DNA of 30,759 nt. It comes from a virus. The translations under genes were made by a program, and so were the position numbers. This document shows positions 1 to 8,873 of this stretch, one piece after another. The stretch covers positions 1-30,759 of the IMG/VR virus record IMGVR_UViG_3300025120_000312. One strand, 5' to 3'. The notes under the pieces were generated by a model. The model did no database searches, was not told where the DNA came from, and saw only the letters and a list, made by a program, of their open reading frames with translations. Positions within the stretch are counted from its first letter, which is position 1, and each line of letters opens with the position of its first letter.

Positions 1-814
1 CATTGTTATACCAGCTTGTAACGTTATCTCCTGCGATAGTGCAGACATCAGCTGCTCTGGTTATATTACTTGTACCATTGTTTGGGATAAAACTAGAAGC
101 TTTCGCTCCTATTTCCATCTGTCCACCCCAGGCATAGATAAAAGTATTTGCTGGTGCTCCCGCTGGAAAGTTGCCGATAACAATCGGCTCGTCGTTTGCA
201 TCCCAATCAAACCTCCAAATCTGTCTATAACCAAAATTGATTGAGTTCCAATTTCTGTATCCAATCCGCCACCAACCGTTTGCAAGTTGTTCGCAGATAT
301 ATTTTTCAGGGTTTACGTCCGTAATGATGTTATTTCCATGTCTCTCTTCGACCCTAGGAGTTGGCCCACTTAGATCAAAGAAAAAATAATAAATGCCTCC
401 AGTAACTGTCCTAAAAGCAAAGCGAGACCAGCTAGCAGTATTTACGAACACTGTTATCCAAGCTTGGTAGGTGCCGGATGGTGCTGTTAGATTATTTCTC
501 TTAAGCCTTAAATACTCGCCTTTTCTAACACTATCAGTCCCGCCTGTAGGAGGTTTAACATCTGTTGATTCTGCTCCGTAGTCCCATCCGGCATCTGAAC
601 CAGTCGTATTTGCTTTCACAAAATTTACTCTAGACTCTTCAATCAACAACCCCTCTTGTTCAAACCTAGCTTGATGCTCGTCGGCAGTCTTAATAACACC
701 ATCCTCAACATAAGTGGCTGAGGATGCTCTACTAAACGCGATCCTTGGATCAAGCTGTTTACTCTTTTGAAAATCCAGCGTAAGACTAGGCCGGACTGTT
801 GGATAATTACTCAT
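1..814 (-). CDS. Tail fibre/spike protein with carbohydrate-binding-type fold (3' end outside window)
   Basis: Reading leftwards from the ATG at 814, the frame stays open to the window edge (271 codons), so the C-terminus is missing. The N-terminus has the pattern LDF-x-KSKQLDPRIAFSRAS followed by ATYVEDGVIKTA and a GLLIEESRVNF segment. I recognise this arrangement from many phage tail or head spike proteins, where it precedes a jelly-roll-like domain; the later Trp-rich part (GWDYG, YQAWITVFVNT, NGWWRIGYRNW) fits such a sugar-binding sandwich. Its ATG would overlap the stop codon of the upstream fibre gene (TGATG at 816-812) if that gene lacked its 89-bp duplication, which suggests translational coupling. 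Probably a virion surface protein contacting the host envelope; the exact receptor is unknown. Confidence 0.75.
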   Translation of the reverse strand, partial: MSNYPTVRPSLTLDFQKSKQLDPRIAFSRASSATYVEDGVIKTADEHQARFEQEGLLIEESRVNFVKANTTGSDAGWDYGAESTDVKPPTGGTDSVRKGEYLRLKRNNLTAPSGTYQAWITVFVNTASWSRFAFRTVTGGIYYFFFDLSGPTPRVEERHGNNIITDVNPEKYICEQLANGWWRIGYRNWNSINFGYRQIWRFDWDANDEPIVIGNFPAGAPANTFIYAWGGQMEIGAKASSFIPNNGTSNITRAADVCTIAGDNVTSWYNN

Positions 815-860
815 CAGCTTAACGTCAGTGTTGTTGAACGGATGGTGCCGTCTAAGCCCT

Positions 861-2807
861 TCATGACAATCTGAATAGACGTGTCAGAGACATACCTGAA
901 CTGGATGTCACCACCTGTCTGCGGAGCTGAATAGAAACTACCAGTAGGGAAGTAACAATCTGAATAGACGTGTCAGAGACATACCTGAACTGGATGTCAC
1001 CACCTGTCTGCGGAGCTGAATAGAAACTACCAGTAGGGAAGTAAGGACGTAAAGTACCGACTTCATCAACAAAAGCCTGTTTACCTAAGTATTGATTAAT
1101 AGGTATATCTTCAGGCGCTGTCCCGATATCACCGCCAACTAAATTACCCCAGCTAGTGCCGTCATAACCCTCAAACTTATCGCTGTCGTCATTAAACCTG
1201 ACCATACCTTTAGCAGCAGTGCCAGGACGTTGAGCGACAGTACCGACTGGAACTACAATTGATCCAGTACCTGAAAAACTGACACCAGTGTCTGTCGTCT
1301 CAAGTTTGGTTGAATTGTTATATTTTAATTTAACATCACCGTCTGGATTAAAACTTGCAGCAGTCTTTGTACCATCACCGCTGAAGAAAAAATAGCTACC
1401 AACATTCTTGAATTTAAGATCGCCGTTGTTGTTTTCTATTCGACCATCATCTGGGTCATGAAAAATAACAAAATCATCACCCGTTCCAAACCGAAGCTTT
1501 TTATCATCTGGTATATCAATATTACCATTGATATTTACATTACCAGTACCTGTAATATCATTAGAATTAAGATCTAAGTCACCACCAAGTTGCGGGGTAG
1601 CCTCGTTCACAAGGTTCGCGACAACACCTGTAAGAGCTGCGCCACTGCCAGAAAAGGAAGCAGCAGTCACCGCGCCTGTAGCGTTTACATCGTTACTGAA
1701 TTGGCCATTAACCGCGTTTACATCATCAGTAAACGTACCTTCGACGGCACTGATATTTCCATTAAAAACAGCCGTACCATCGCCGCTAATTTTTGACGTG
1801 ATAGTCGTGCCTTGATAGCCTCTCCACACGTCACTGTTGTTGCCTGACGCTCTTTGAGCAGCGACTAAACCGTTAGTGAAAACTTTTGCGCCGGATACTG
1901 TTGCAGAAGAAGCGTTGTAAGCCCCAATAGTTACATCGCTTGCAAAGCTAGCTGACCCAAATGTTGCAGCGCCGCTAGACGAAACGTTTAGATTTACAAA
2001 ATCTGCGGTCCCGTTTGAATTTAGTGCAATGTTTCCACCGCCAATCTCTACATCATCACTAGAAGTTGAAGGAGCTACAACCCCACCTGTTTTGCTCCAT
2101 ATTGCTGGGTTTGCATTAGCCGCTCCTGATGGGATGTAATCCCAATCGGTGCCGTTGTAAGCGACCAAATCACCAGCAGTTACAGCAGTTCCAGTCGCAG
2201 GACTTGGGTTCCATACTGCGTTGCTTGTTCCTGTGCCGTTGTTATAGAACGTGTCGCCAGCTGAGACCCCAGTAGGTTTTGCTGCACTTGTCGTTAAATT
2301 GACTGTGCCTTTGTACGCGGTAGCGGATGCAGTGGCCTTGACCTGACCTGTAGTGACATCAAACTCCAGTCCTGAACCTAGAGCGATGGCGATCTTGCCA
2401 CTGAGAAATTTCAGGCCTTTGTAAGTATCAACATCTGCATCTAAAGTAATAATCCCCAATCCAGTGGAGGGGGAGCAGTTAATACCATTACCACCTAGGA
2501 CTTGATCAACAGTGCTGCTGCCAGGACCGCTGCCGCCTGCTGCTACGACCTGCCAACCAGTGCCATCGTAAACAAACAACTTGCCTGTAGATGGCTGAAA
2601 CCATAATGCTTGCTTGCTTGGGCTTCCAGGTGCTGCATCGTTAATCTTGACGCCACCAAGGTGTTGGATATTACCAGCGGAATCTTTGCACGACAGGAAC
2701 GCGCCTGCTTGGTTGTAGTTGAGGCTGATTTCGCCGTTTGTGAGCTGTTGCGGAAGAGCGTGCTTGTCCTCAATGTTTGAGTTTTTGTGTATTAGTTGAA
2801 CTGCCAT
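861..2807 (-). CDS. Tail fibre protein, C-terminus altered by an 89-bp duplication
   Basis: 648 codons as read. The first ~45 residues (HALPQQLTNGEISLNYN...) match the LP-x-L-x-x-GEIALN-type opening common in phage tail fibres, followed by a segment with FVYDGTGWQVV and long Ala/Gly/Ser/Asn-rich repeats typical of trimeric fibre shafts (VNAVNGQFSNDVNATGAVTAASF). A second short YDGTSWGNL motif sits near the C-terminus. The last ~25 residues are probably not native: a perfect 89-bp tandem repeat (not a multiple of three) throws translation into another frame that stops at 861. Removing one copy restores an end reading IQIVMKGLDGTIRSTTLTLS with a TGA at 816-814, overlapping the next start codon. 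The protein is likely a structural fibre at the tail tip; the receptor is unknown. Confidence 0.75.
   Translation of the reverse strand: MAVQLIHKNSNIEDKHALPQQLTNGEISLNYNQAGAFLSCKDSAGNIQHLGGVKINDAAPGSPSKQALWFQPSTGKLFVYDGTGWQVVAAGGSGPGSSTVDQVLGGNGINCSPSTGLGIITLDADVDTYKGLKFLSGKIAIALGSGLEFDVTTGQVKATASATAYKGTVNLTTSAAKPTGVSAGDTFYNNGTGTSNAVWNPSPATGTAVTAGDLVAYNGTDWDYIPSGAANANPAIWSKTGGVVAPSTSSDDVEIGGGNIALNSNGTADFVNLNVSSSGAATFGSASFASDVTIGAYNASSATVSGAKVFTNGLVAAQRASGNNSDVWRGYQGTTITSKISGDGTAVFNGNISAVEGTFTDDVNAVNGQFSNDVNATGAVTAASFSGSGAALTGVVANLVNEATPQLGGDLDLNSNDITGTGNVNINGNIDIPDDKKLRFGTGDDFVIFHDPDDGRIENNNGDLKFKNVGSYFFFSGDGTKTAASFNPDGDVKLKYNNSTKLETTDTGVSFSGTGSIVVPVGTVAQRPGTAAKGMVRFNDDSDKFEGYDGTSWGNLVGGDIGTAPEDIPINQYLGKQAFVDEVGTLRPYFPTGSFYSAPQTGGDIQFRYVSDTSIQIVTSLLVVSIQLRRQVVTSSSGMSLTRLFRLS
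867..1044. repeat. Perfect 89-bp tandem duplication inside the tail fibre gene
   Basis: Positions 867-955 and 956-1044 are identical base for base; the match can be slid by one base (866/955). The unit encodes the fibre's C-terminal residues from about YFPTGSFYS to DTSIQIV. Because 89 is not divisible by three, it changes the reading frame. The absence of any divergence means either a very recent slippage event or an assembly error. Confidence 0.97.
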
Positions 2808-2856
2808 GACTATCCAGTCGTTGGGACGCCGGTATTCACCGATGTCCCTATTCTAG

Positions 2857-5800
2857 TCAAGCAGTATTCCTTGCACTATTGGTTGAGTTGTAAACAAAGG
2901 AGTTTTTGAGGTTTTCAGCTGTTAGCAACAGCCCCGTAATGCCTGGGTCTTTTTCTAGCTCTCCCAGTATGGACAGGAAGCCAGATTCCAATGGTGCGGT
3001 TGCATTGTCTTGCGTAACATCGCAGCAACATCCATTCTTTAAAACTACGGGTACAACTGTCGCAAGACTGGTGGCATTTATGCTGTAAGTTGACGAAGCA
3101 GTAGCACCGCTAGCAATTTTCTCTGCCCTAAATGCCTTGCCTTGATAGTTTTGATTGTGTGCGAAGTTAATACCAATTAGCTCTGATAGATCCCAATTGT
3201 CATTACTGAAATCGTATTTAAGTTGAGGAACAATCCGACCGCCACACTGCACGCCGCCTCTTTTCCCTAGATCCAGTAGTGACAGTTTTGGAGAAATTGC
3301 TGTACCGTTTACAAACCTCAACCCCCCTTGCGTGCCTGTTGATATTAAGTCAACAATTAAATTGCAACCGTGCCCTGTTAGGCCAGAGTCGGCGCTGTTG
3401 CTGCCAGTAAGGTTGATTGTAACATTTGCTGATGATGTGCTGACAACATTGTTGGTTAAATAAAATGTGTTGCTGTCGGTGTTATAAAACTGAAATATTA
3501 TGTCGCCGCCATAAGGACAAGTAGCGGCGCAACAGTAATCTCCTACATTGCTCCAATTAACTACTGTATCTCTGCCACCAACGCCATAGCCGCCGTTGAA
3601 CGTTGCGACAACAGTGCTTTGATTGTTGTTATCCAGCTCTAATGTTAGATCAGCAAAAACTGCACCAGCTGAAAAAGCTTCAACCGAACTGTATTGAGGG
3701 ATTCTCGCGCAGGCATTTGCCGTCGTCCCCCATTTCATGCGAACGGTTGGAGAAGTAGCCCCTCTCGCTCCAACAACATCAAATCGTGTGAATCCATTCA
3801 CCAGCTGAATCGGACCCTGCTCAATCACTCCCAGGTCATCGTGAACGCTGATAACAATTGTGCTACCTGTAGGCAAAAATAACTGTGATGCTTTTTCTAC
3901 TGCTTCCGTTAATGACGTAAATATAGTGTCATGGAAAGCGTTGCCGCTTGCGCTCCACTCAAGAGAACTATTCGTTTCTTGGCCGTAGGGAATTGAATTG
4001 TTTCCTGTTAATGGAGTGCCTGAAGCAGAGCAAACATGCAACAGTGCATAAGGGACGCCGCTAGGCAGGGACTGAACCAGTCTTTGTGAATTTTGCCAAT
4101 AAGCCAACCCCTCAGGTGTTACTACGTTGGGGTTGTTGTCAATGTCAGCATTACTAGAGGCAATTGTTGGATTGACAAGGCTAGACAACCCAGCGAGCTT
4201 TGTGAAGCCAAAATCATTTGTATTAGAAGCGCCTCTAACCAAAAGACCCTTGACGGTCAAACTGTTTGTGACCTCTAGGTCAGCAAAGACCGTTGGGAAA
4301 TCTATTTCAATATCGGGCGAGCCAACATCAGCGACTCCAATAGTTTTTCCTGTTGTTAAATCTTCTAGTCCTCTTGGCGTTACCCTAAAGCCTTCTTCTG
4401 TAAAGCCTGAGACATACACCTTCCCTCCACCTGAATTAGTAAAGAAGTAAGTGAACTTGTTTGCCTCAGACAGATCGCCTTGGTACTGAGGCAATGCTTT
4501 TGAATACGAACCGTATCCCGCCCATTCATAAGCATGTGAGAACAGTCTGATATTAGTAGGACGCCTGTATTCAACAACCCAAGAGTTAGAGGTTACATTA
4601 TTATCCCTAGCTGCATCTGTTTGAGGAGAAAGCAAGGTCGTGATTGCGCCACTTGCCAGTCCCAGGTTGGAAAGAAAATAATATAGGCCAAGGTAGTCAA
4701 CGCCTGATTCTATTTGTGCTAAATAAATAGCGTCACTTGCTGAATTGCCTAAAGTCGTACTTGACTCTGCTTGGGCAGTGTCTTTGTCAAAAATGACGAT
4801 AGGCTGGGCATTCGTGTAATAGCCTTCTGGTCCAAAATCTTCTTGCATGTGAACATAGGCTTCCTGCCAGTTGCTTGCGTTCCATGCGCCGTAATTGTCA
4901 CGAGTCGCGAACCAATGCTTGTTTTCGCGGGTAACAATGTCGGACTTTCGGTAGTAAACACTTGAACTAAAAGCAACATCGTTTGTTGGTCGCTTGGAGT
5001 ACCGCAGCTCTGTTTGTATTGAATTTGAATATGTGCTGCTGGGTTGAGACGCTGCAACAGCTTGTACGCTAGCTGTCCAATCAGTACCGCCTTCTTGTTG
5101 AATCACGTAATCCGTGATAGGCACCCTTGTGCTGGAACTAGATGGCGTTGAAACAATTGAGTACCGACGCTCTTCTGGTGTTCTTGTATCCAAAAGTCTT
5201 CTTACATAAATGCGCTTGCCAGCAATTGGCGGAAACTTGTTTAGCTCGTCTGCAATGCTTCCGGGGACTACATTTGCTGTTGAGTTGTCAGTTGTGACAC
5301 CAGCCTTGACTACCAGTTCATCTGGATCGCTGTTGTTCCATGGGACTGCGGCTAGCTGTGCCCGGTAGTCAGGACCGCCCGGATTCTCCACCCACAAGTA
5401 ATCGTTTTCTTTTAACGAGTATTGGCTGCTGTCTAAGATCGCGGGTTGCGTGTTGTTTGACCGCGCAGCTGTCAAGGCGCTGGTAATCGTTAAAGTTGTC
5501 GCAGTGTCAGATTGGGTACTGCTCAATACACCAAGAAAGATCTTTTGTATATTTCCTTCCTTTAAAAATGGGTCTAAAGACCTGCGAACATAGTCAACTG
5601 AGAATGGGCCATCATTAGGTGAAGAACTTGACTGAAATCCTTCAGCCAATGCAGCAACTCCACCGAAATTAGAGTTGCTATTTGTTACGGTAATCTGGGA
5701 ACCCGACTCGGCTGAAAAATGAATAGCTTGTCCAATTGCAAACACACTTACAAGCTGAACAACCGCTTCATTGATTGTTCTTACGTGGACTGAATACCTG

Positions 5801-6951
5801 CCAGGTTTGAATCTAATGTTGTCAGGGATAGTGTTAATTAGATCTGCGTAATCCGTAACGCTTACCCACGTTCCACCGGAATATTTCTGCCAGCAGGTTA
5901 GATCTTTTTGAAGAGATACAGATGTATATTGGGCGACAACAAATGAACGGAAGGAGCCCGATACAGCCGAACCATCGGCCAAGAGGCCACACATCCCAAG
6001 TTCGGATCGCAAACTTACATTGTAGACATACGGCGAAGCAGATGCTGTTGTGTCAACCGCTTCGGTAGGAACAGTAGGCTGCGGCCCCACAATCAAATAT
6101 TCGCTTGTTCTACTAACAGCGAAGGCTGGGTTAATTCCTCCTGTTGCTCCAGATCCATCAAATGCTGTTCTAATTTTTGCATAAAACTCGTCGAGTTGCA
6201 CCTTGCTGCAAAACTGGAATCCATCAAGCAAATGGTGGCTTGTAGTCGCCCCCAGCTTGTCCATAAATGTGAATCCATAGGCGTAGCAGCCTCCGGTAAC
6301 CCGAAAAATTGCCTTTCTGTTTGACAGATCGGCTGCTTCGTCTGCCGCCGCTGGAACGAAATCTGGGCGAACAATCGTTTTTCTAAGATCCAGGCTGACA
6401 ATGCTGCACCCGCGAGGCAAAGGAATGCCACCATCTGTTGGGTTAAACGCTTGCAGCTCTGCATTTGTAGGATCCTTGCCGTCTAGCCATTCCGTAACTG
6501 TGGAGCCAGAGCCGTTCAAAACTGTATGAACTCCAGACGCAATGACGATGGTTATTAAGTCGCCGCAGACAGAACCAAGAGTCAAATAATCGCGGCTAGT
6601 AATAATCCCTGCTTCGATTACAGCCCGTGACACCGATTTGAAAGGACGGCTGGCCGTATATCCACACTCAAGACGCTGTAAAGATATGCGCTTCATCTTT
6701 TGCTCGTAGCTGCCGTCATCAGCAGTCGAGTAATCACCAGACACAAACCGGTCGCTGCCAATATTGCTGTCTACATAGAGCACATACGGGCTATTCAGTG
6801 GATCGTTGACAATGCCCGCACCAACCTGAGCCTTGCCACCCAGCTGCCGTATTGAGTCAGTTAAGGCATCAATCTGATTTCTAAAGTCGCCTTGACTTGT
6901 GTCGATGTGCCCTACAGATCCAGCTTGGCCAGCGCGGATTATCTGAGTCAC
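2857..6951 (-). CDS. Very large virion structural protein, probable tail fibre (1364 aa)
   Basis: The start is a GTG 10 nt after the upstream stop; no strong Shine-Dalgarno is visible. The N-terminal ~200 residues (YVLYVDSNIGSDRF, SRPFKSVSRAVIEAG, IPLPRGCSIVSLDLRKT) resemble the N-terminal part of large structural proteins in marine cyanophages, where a YVDSxxGSD...PFKS motif introduces a beta-helix-like body. The rest is Ser/Thr/Asn-rich with few charged clusters, as expected for an elongated beta-structured virion protein, and includes TTLTITSALTAAR and YGVGGRDTVVNWSNVGD. The C-terminus has an unusual CCCDV cluster and ends with a short helical segment (GFLSILGELEKDPGITGLLL). It sits between the tube-like proteins and the fibre gene, consistent with a side or tip fibre. 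Function is inferred from position and composition. Confidence 0.7.
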   Translation of the reverse strand: MTQIIRAGQAGSVGHIDTSQGDFRNQIDALTDSIRQLGGKAQVGAGIVNDPLNSPYVLYVDSNIGSDRFVSGDYSTADDGSYEQKMKRISLQRLECGYTASRPFKSVSRAVIEAGIITSRDYLTLGSVCGDLITIVIASGVHTVLNGSGSTVTEWLDGKDPTNAELQAFNPTDGGIPLPRGCSIVSLDLRKTIVRPDFVPAAADEAADLSNRKAIFRVTGGCYAYGFTFMDKLGATTSHHLLDGFQFCSKVQLDEFYAKIRTAFDGSGATGGINPAFAVSRTSEYLIVGPQPTVPTEAVDTTASASPYVYNVSLRSELGMCGLLADGSAVSGSFRSFVVAQYTSVSLQKDLTCWQKYSGGTWVSVTDYADLINTIPDNIRFKPGRYSVHVRTINEAVVQLVSVFAIGQAIHFSAESGSQITVTNSNSNFGGVAALAEGFQSSSSPNDGPFSVDYVRRSLDPFLKEGNIQKIFLGVLSSTQSDTATTLTITSALTAARSNNTQPAILDSSQYSLKENDYLWVENPGGPDYRAQLAAVPWNNSDPDELVVKAGVTTDNSTANVVPGSIADELNKFPPIAGKRIYVRRLLDTRTPEERRYSIVSTPSSSSTRVPITDYVIQQEGGTDWTASVQAVAASQPSSTYSNSIQTELRYSKRPTNDVAFSSSVYYRKSDIVTRENKHWFATRDNYGAWNASNWQEAYVHMQEDFGPEGYYTNAQPIVIFDKDTAQAESSTTLGNSASDAIYLAQIESGVDYLGLYYFLSNLGLASGAITTLLSPQTDAARDNNVTSNSWVVEYRRPTNIRLFSHAYEWAGYGSYSKALPQYQGDLSEANKFTYFFTNSGGGKVYVSGFTEEGFRVTPRGLEDLTTGKTIGVADVGSPDIEIDFPTVFADLEVTNSLTVKGLLVRGASNTNDFGFTKLAGLSSLVNPTIASSNADIDNNPNVVTPEGLAYWQNSQRLVQSLPSGVPYALLHVCSASGTPLTGNNSIPYGQETNSSLEWSASGNAFHDTIFTSLTEAVEKASQLFLPTGSTIVISVHDDLGVIEQGPIQLVNGFTRFDVVGARGATSPTVRMKWGTTANACARIPQYSSVEAFSAGAVFADLTLELDNNNQSTVVATFNGGYGVGGRDTVVNWSNVGDYCCAATCPYGGDIIFQFYNTDSNTFYLTNNVVSTSSANVTINLTGSNSADSGLTGHGCNLIVDLISTGTQGGLRFVNGTAISPKLSLLDLGKRGGVQCGGRIVPQLKYDFSNDNWDLSELIGINFAHNQNYQGKAFRAEKIASGATASSTYSINATSLATVVPVVLKNGCCCDVTQDNATAPLESGFLSILGELEKDPGITGLLLTAENLKNSFVYNSTNSARNTA

Positions 6952-6961
6952 GTTTCTAAAT

Positions 6962-8104
6962 TCAGGATGATACCAATAGTTTAATGTCTTCTGTCGTTAC
7001 GAATTGCACTGTGCCTGCCACGACTTCTGTTGGACGTAGATTTACCGCGCTTGCAGTGACCAAAATATTAGCCTCGTAGTACAAATTCCCTTGTATAGAG
7101 CCATTAGTATTGCCACAATTTCCCCCTCGGGCAACCATCCAAAACTGTGCGGTAGCTTCGCATCCTTTTTCAGTCATCATTAGGAGTTGCAACAACGCCA
7201 GTCCGTTATCTTCGTTGTCCTCGTAGCATTTCCGGTCAATCAGAAACTCAGCAGAACCACCTCCTGTGACCAACGATTTAACTGCGTTGCCAAATTTTTC
7301 AGACACGCTCGTTGTTTCTACGCTGGGCGCGTTTAACTCAAGCGACCATTGAGCCAGGTCACAAAGTTGTTGCCAAAATGGCGCTGGTTCTCTCCCTACA
7401 TCTCTGGGTAAAATATTTGCGTTGTCGTATGCAAAAGTTTCGTTGTTTAAATTCCCCTGTGGCGTTTGGTAAGCGGGAGCGTCTGCACAGATACTGATTA
7501 ACGTCACGGTGTCTTGTGCATCGCTGAAGCGGTACTCACCAAGCGAGCTGATACAGCGCCAAACTGCGTTTGCGTAGTCAAAGGATCCGTAAGGTGCGAC
7601 TGCAATAGTTCCAGCGACTGAAAATAAACTGACTCGGTTGTGAAGAGACCCGGCAAGAGCTGCACACCGATCAAGGTAGAAACTTAAATAACCGAGAGCA
7701 TCAACATGAATGTAGAAATCTTCAGGAATACAGGGAGGGATAACGTCTCCACCAGACACGTCGCTTTCTCGTGCATAGAACTGCGAATTATCCCCTAGAT
7801 CGCCATCAGGGTAGGCTTCTGCGGCAGTTTTATAGAACTTGTCAGCATTACTGGTTATGTGCGATCTATTTGGGCCTACAAACCATTTGCTTCTTGAATA
7901 GCTTGCGTAACCACTAACCTTCGCCGGAAACGGTCCAGTGGATGTCGGCAAGCAATTAACACTGACACGATCTCCATTCCAATAACCAGGGTCAGAAGCT
8001 GTATAAATATCGTTCGCGGCATCCAACGCCGAATCTGAGATTATGAACGGCTCTGGGGCTGCTCGTTTTAGCAGCAGTTTTCCGCCTACACCTAAAACAG
8101 CCAT
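6962..8104 (-). CDS. Tail protein with a C-terminal tail-tube-like domain (380 aa)
   Basis: The ATG overlaps the upstream stop (TAATG at 8106-8102), so translation is probably coupled. Residues 1-~230 are unfamiliar and contain several Cys (VNCLPT, DRCAAL, WRCISS, ISICADA). From about residue 240 the protein aligns by eye with the 131-residue tube-like protein just upstream: AQWSLELNAPSVETTSVSEK against EWSLSVSKDALEDTSIGSYD, then GSAEFLID against GSATILYD, a LLQLLMM helix against LLNSIF, and a final ANILVTASAVNLRPTEVVAG strand pair. I therefore infer a tail-tube fold fused to a novel N-terminal domain. It could cap or decorate the distal tube, or form a tube-like adaptor for the fibres encoded downstream. 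No catalytic motif was seen. Confidence 0.6.
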   Translation of the reverse strand: MAVLGVGGKLLLKRAAPEPFIISDSALDAANDIYTASDPGYWNGDRVSVNCLPTSTGPFPAKVSGYASYSRSKWFVGPNRSHITSNADKFYKTAAEAYPDGDLGDNSQFYARESDVSGGDVIPPCIPEDFYIHVDALGYLSFYLDRCAALAGSLHNRVSLFSVAGTIAVAPYGSFDYANAVWRCISSLGEYRFSDAQDTVTLISICADAPAYQTPQGNLNNETFAYDNANILPRDVGREPAPFWQQLCDLAQWSLELNAPSVETTSVSEKFGNAVKSLVTGGGSAEFLIDRKCYEDNEDNGLALLQLLMMTEKGCEATAQFWMVARGGNCGNTNGSIQGNLYYEANILVTASAVNLRPTEVVAGTVQFVTTEDIKLLVSS

Positions 8105-8499
8105 TACAAATTACCGTTAGGTTTTCCGTTCACTTGAAAGCTCACAGATACGGCTTGGACTGCACCAACTGAAACGCTTGGGCTGATACTAGTCACGAAG
8201 GCGTCACAATCAATACTTGTTCCATCCTGACGGCGAAGCACGAAATCTATAGAGCTATTTGGTTGATCGTTGTCGAAAATAGAGTTGAGCAAAGCCGCTG
8301 CCGTCCGGTTGCTTGGGTCATACAAAATAGTCGCAGATCCGGTTGTGCCCCTTAACCCTTCGACGTATGTCCTGTCATAGCTGCCAATTGATGTATCCTC
8401 TAAAGCATCTTTTGAAACGCTAAGACTCCACTCTCGGCACTTACCCACAGCAGTGCCGTTAAATCTCAGCTGCCCATCGCTTCCTGTTAAAACTCCCAT
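8104..8499 (-). CDS. Tail-tube-fold protein (131 aa)
   Basis: Compact protein with the usual plan of phage tail tube proteins: an N-terminal strand pair (GQLRFNGTAVGKCREWSLSV), a loop with DTSIGSYDRTYVEGLRG, a GSATILYDPS strand, a short helix TAAALLNSIF, and C-terminal strands SVSVGAVQAVSVSFQVNG. It is only about half the length of the other tube candidate at 16789-17598 and sits far downstream of the tape measure, among tip and fibre genes. That position argues for a distal tube or tip ring rather than the main tube. Start and stop overlap both neighbours by the same TAATG arrangement. The fold is fairly sure, the exact role less so. Confidence 0.65.
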   Translation of the reverse strand: MGVLTGSDGQLRFNGTAVGKCREWSLSVSKDALEDTSIGSYDRTYVEGLRGTTGSATILYDPSNRTAAALLNSIFDNDQPNSSIDFVLRRQDGTSIDCDAFVTSISPSVSVGAVQAVSVSFQVNGKPNGNL

Positions 8500-8873
8500 T
8501 AGCTGTCCAGTGTTGCCACCAATGATGCTTCTATTCTAGATCTACCTGGAAATACAGATTGAACACTAGGGACTTGTGCCCACCTCCAATTGAGATAATT
8601 CGGGATCTGGTCTTCTGGCCCGTTCATTCCTTCAAACAATGTCGCTGGTAATGTCAAAACTTTTGCCCCGCCTAAGCTGTCGTGCCAGCTCTGCAATACC
8701 GCTTCAGTATTCGTGTCATCAAGTAAAAACTCTAGATCTAGGGTTGCATTTGATGCCTTACTGCCATACAGCCGTGTTGTTCCCGCGCCGCTAATACTGT
8801 CAAAACGCTTGGTGGGATATTCGCCTGGGGTAAAACTGCGCCGTGTCGGACTTACTGCTGGAAAATTAATCAT
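8499..8873 (-). CDS. gpM-like minor tail protein (124 aa)
   Basis: The layout recalls lambda gpM and related distal tail proteins: an N-terminal PTRRSFTPGEYPTKRFDSISG segment (gpM has a similar basic, glycine-containing opening), a central helix with TEAVLQSWHDSLGGAKVLTLP, then W-R-W-AQVPSV and a final strand pair ending RIEASLVATLDS. The length is close to gpM (about 110 aa). The gene overlaps the stop of the gpJ-like gene by 4 nt (ATGA at 8873-8870). In lambda, M lies between H and L, upstream of J; here it follows J, so the order is rearranged. Likely a tail-tip component linking tube to tip. The similarity is by pattern only. Confidence 0.5.
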   Translation of the reverse strand: MINFPAVSPTRRSFTPGEYPTKRFDSISGAGTTRLYGSKASNATLDLEFLLDDTNTEAVLQSWHDSLGGAKVLTLPATLFEGMNGPEDQIPNYLNWRWAQVPSVQSVFPGRSRIEASLVATLDS

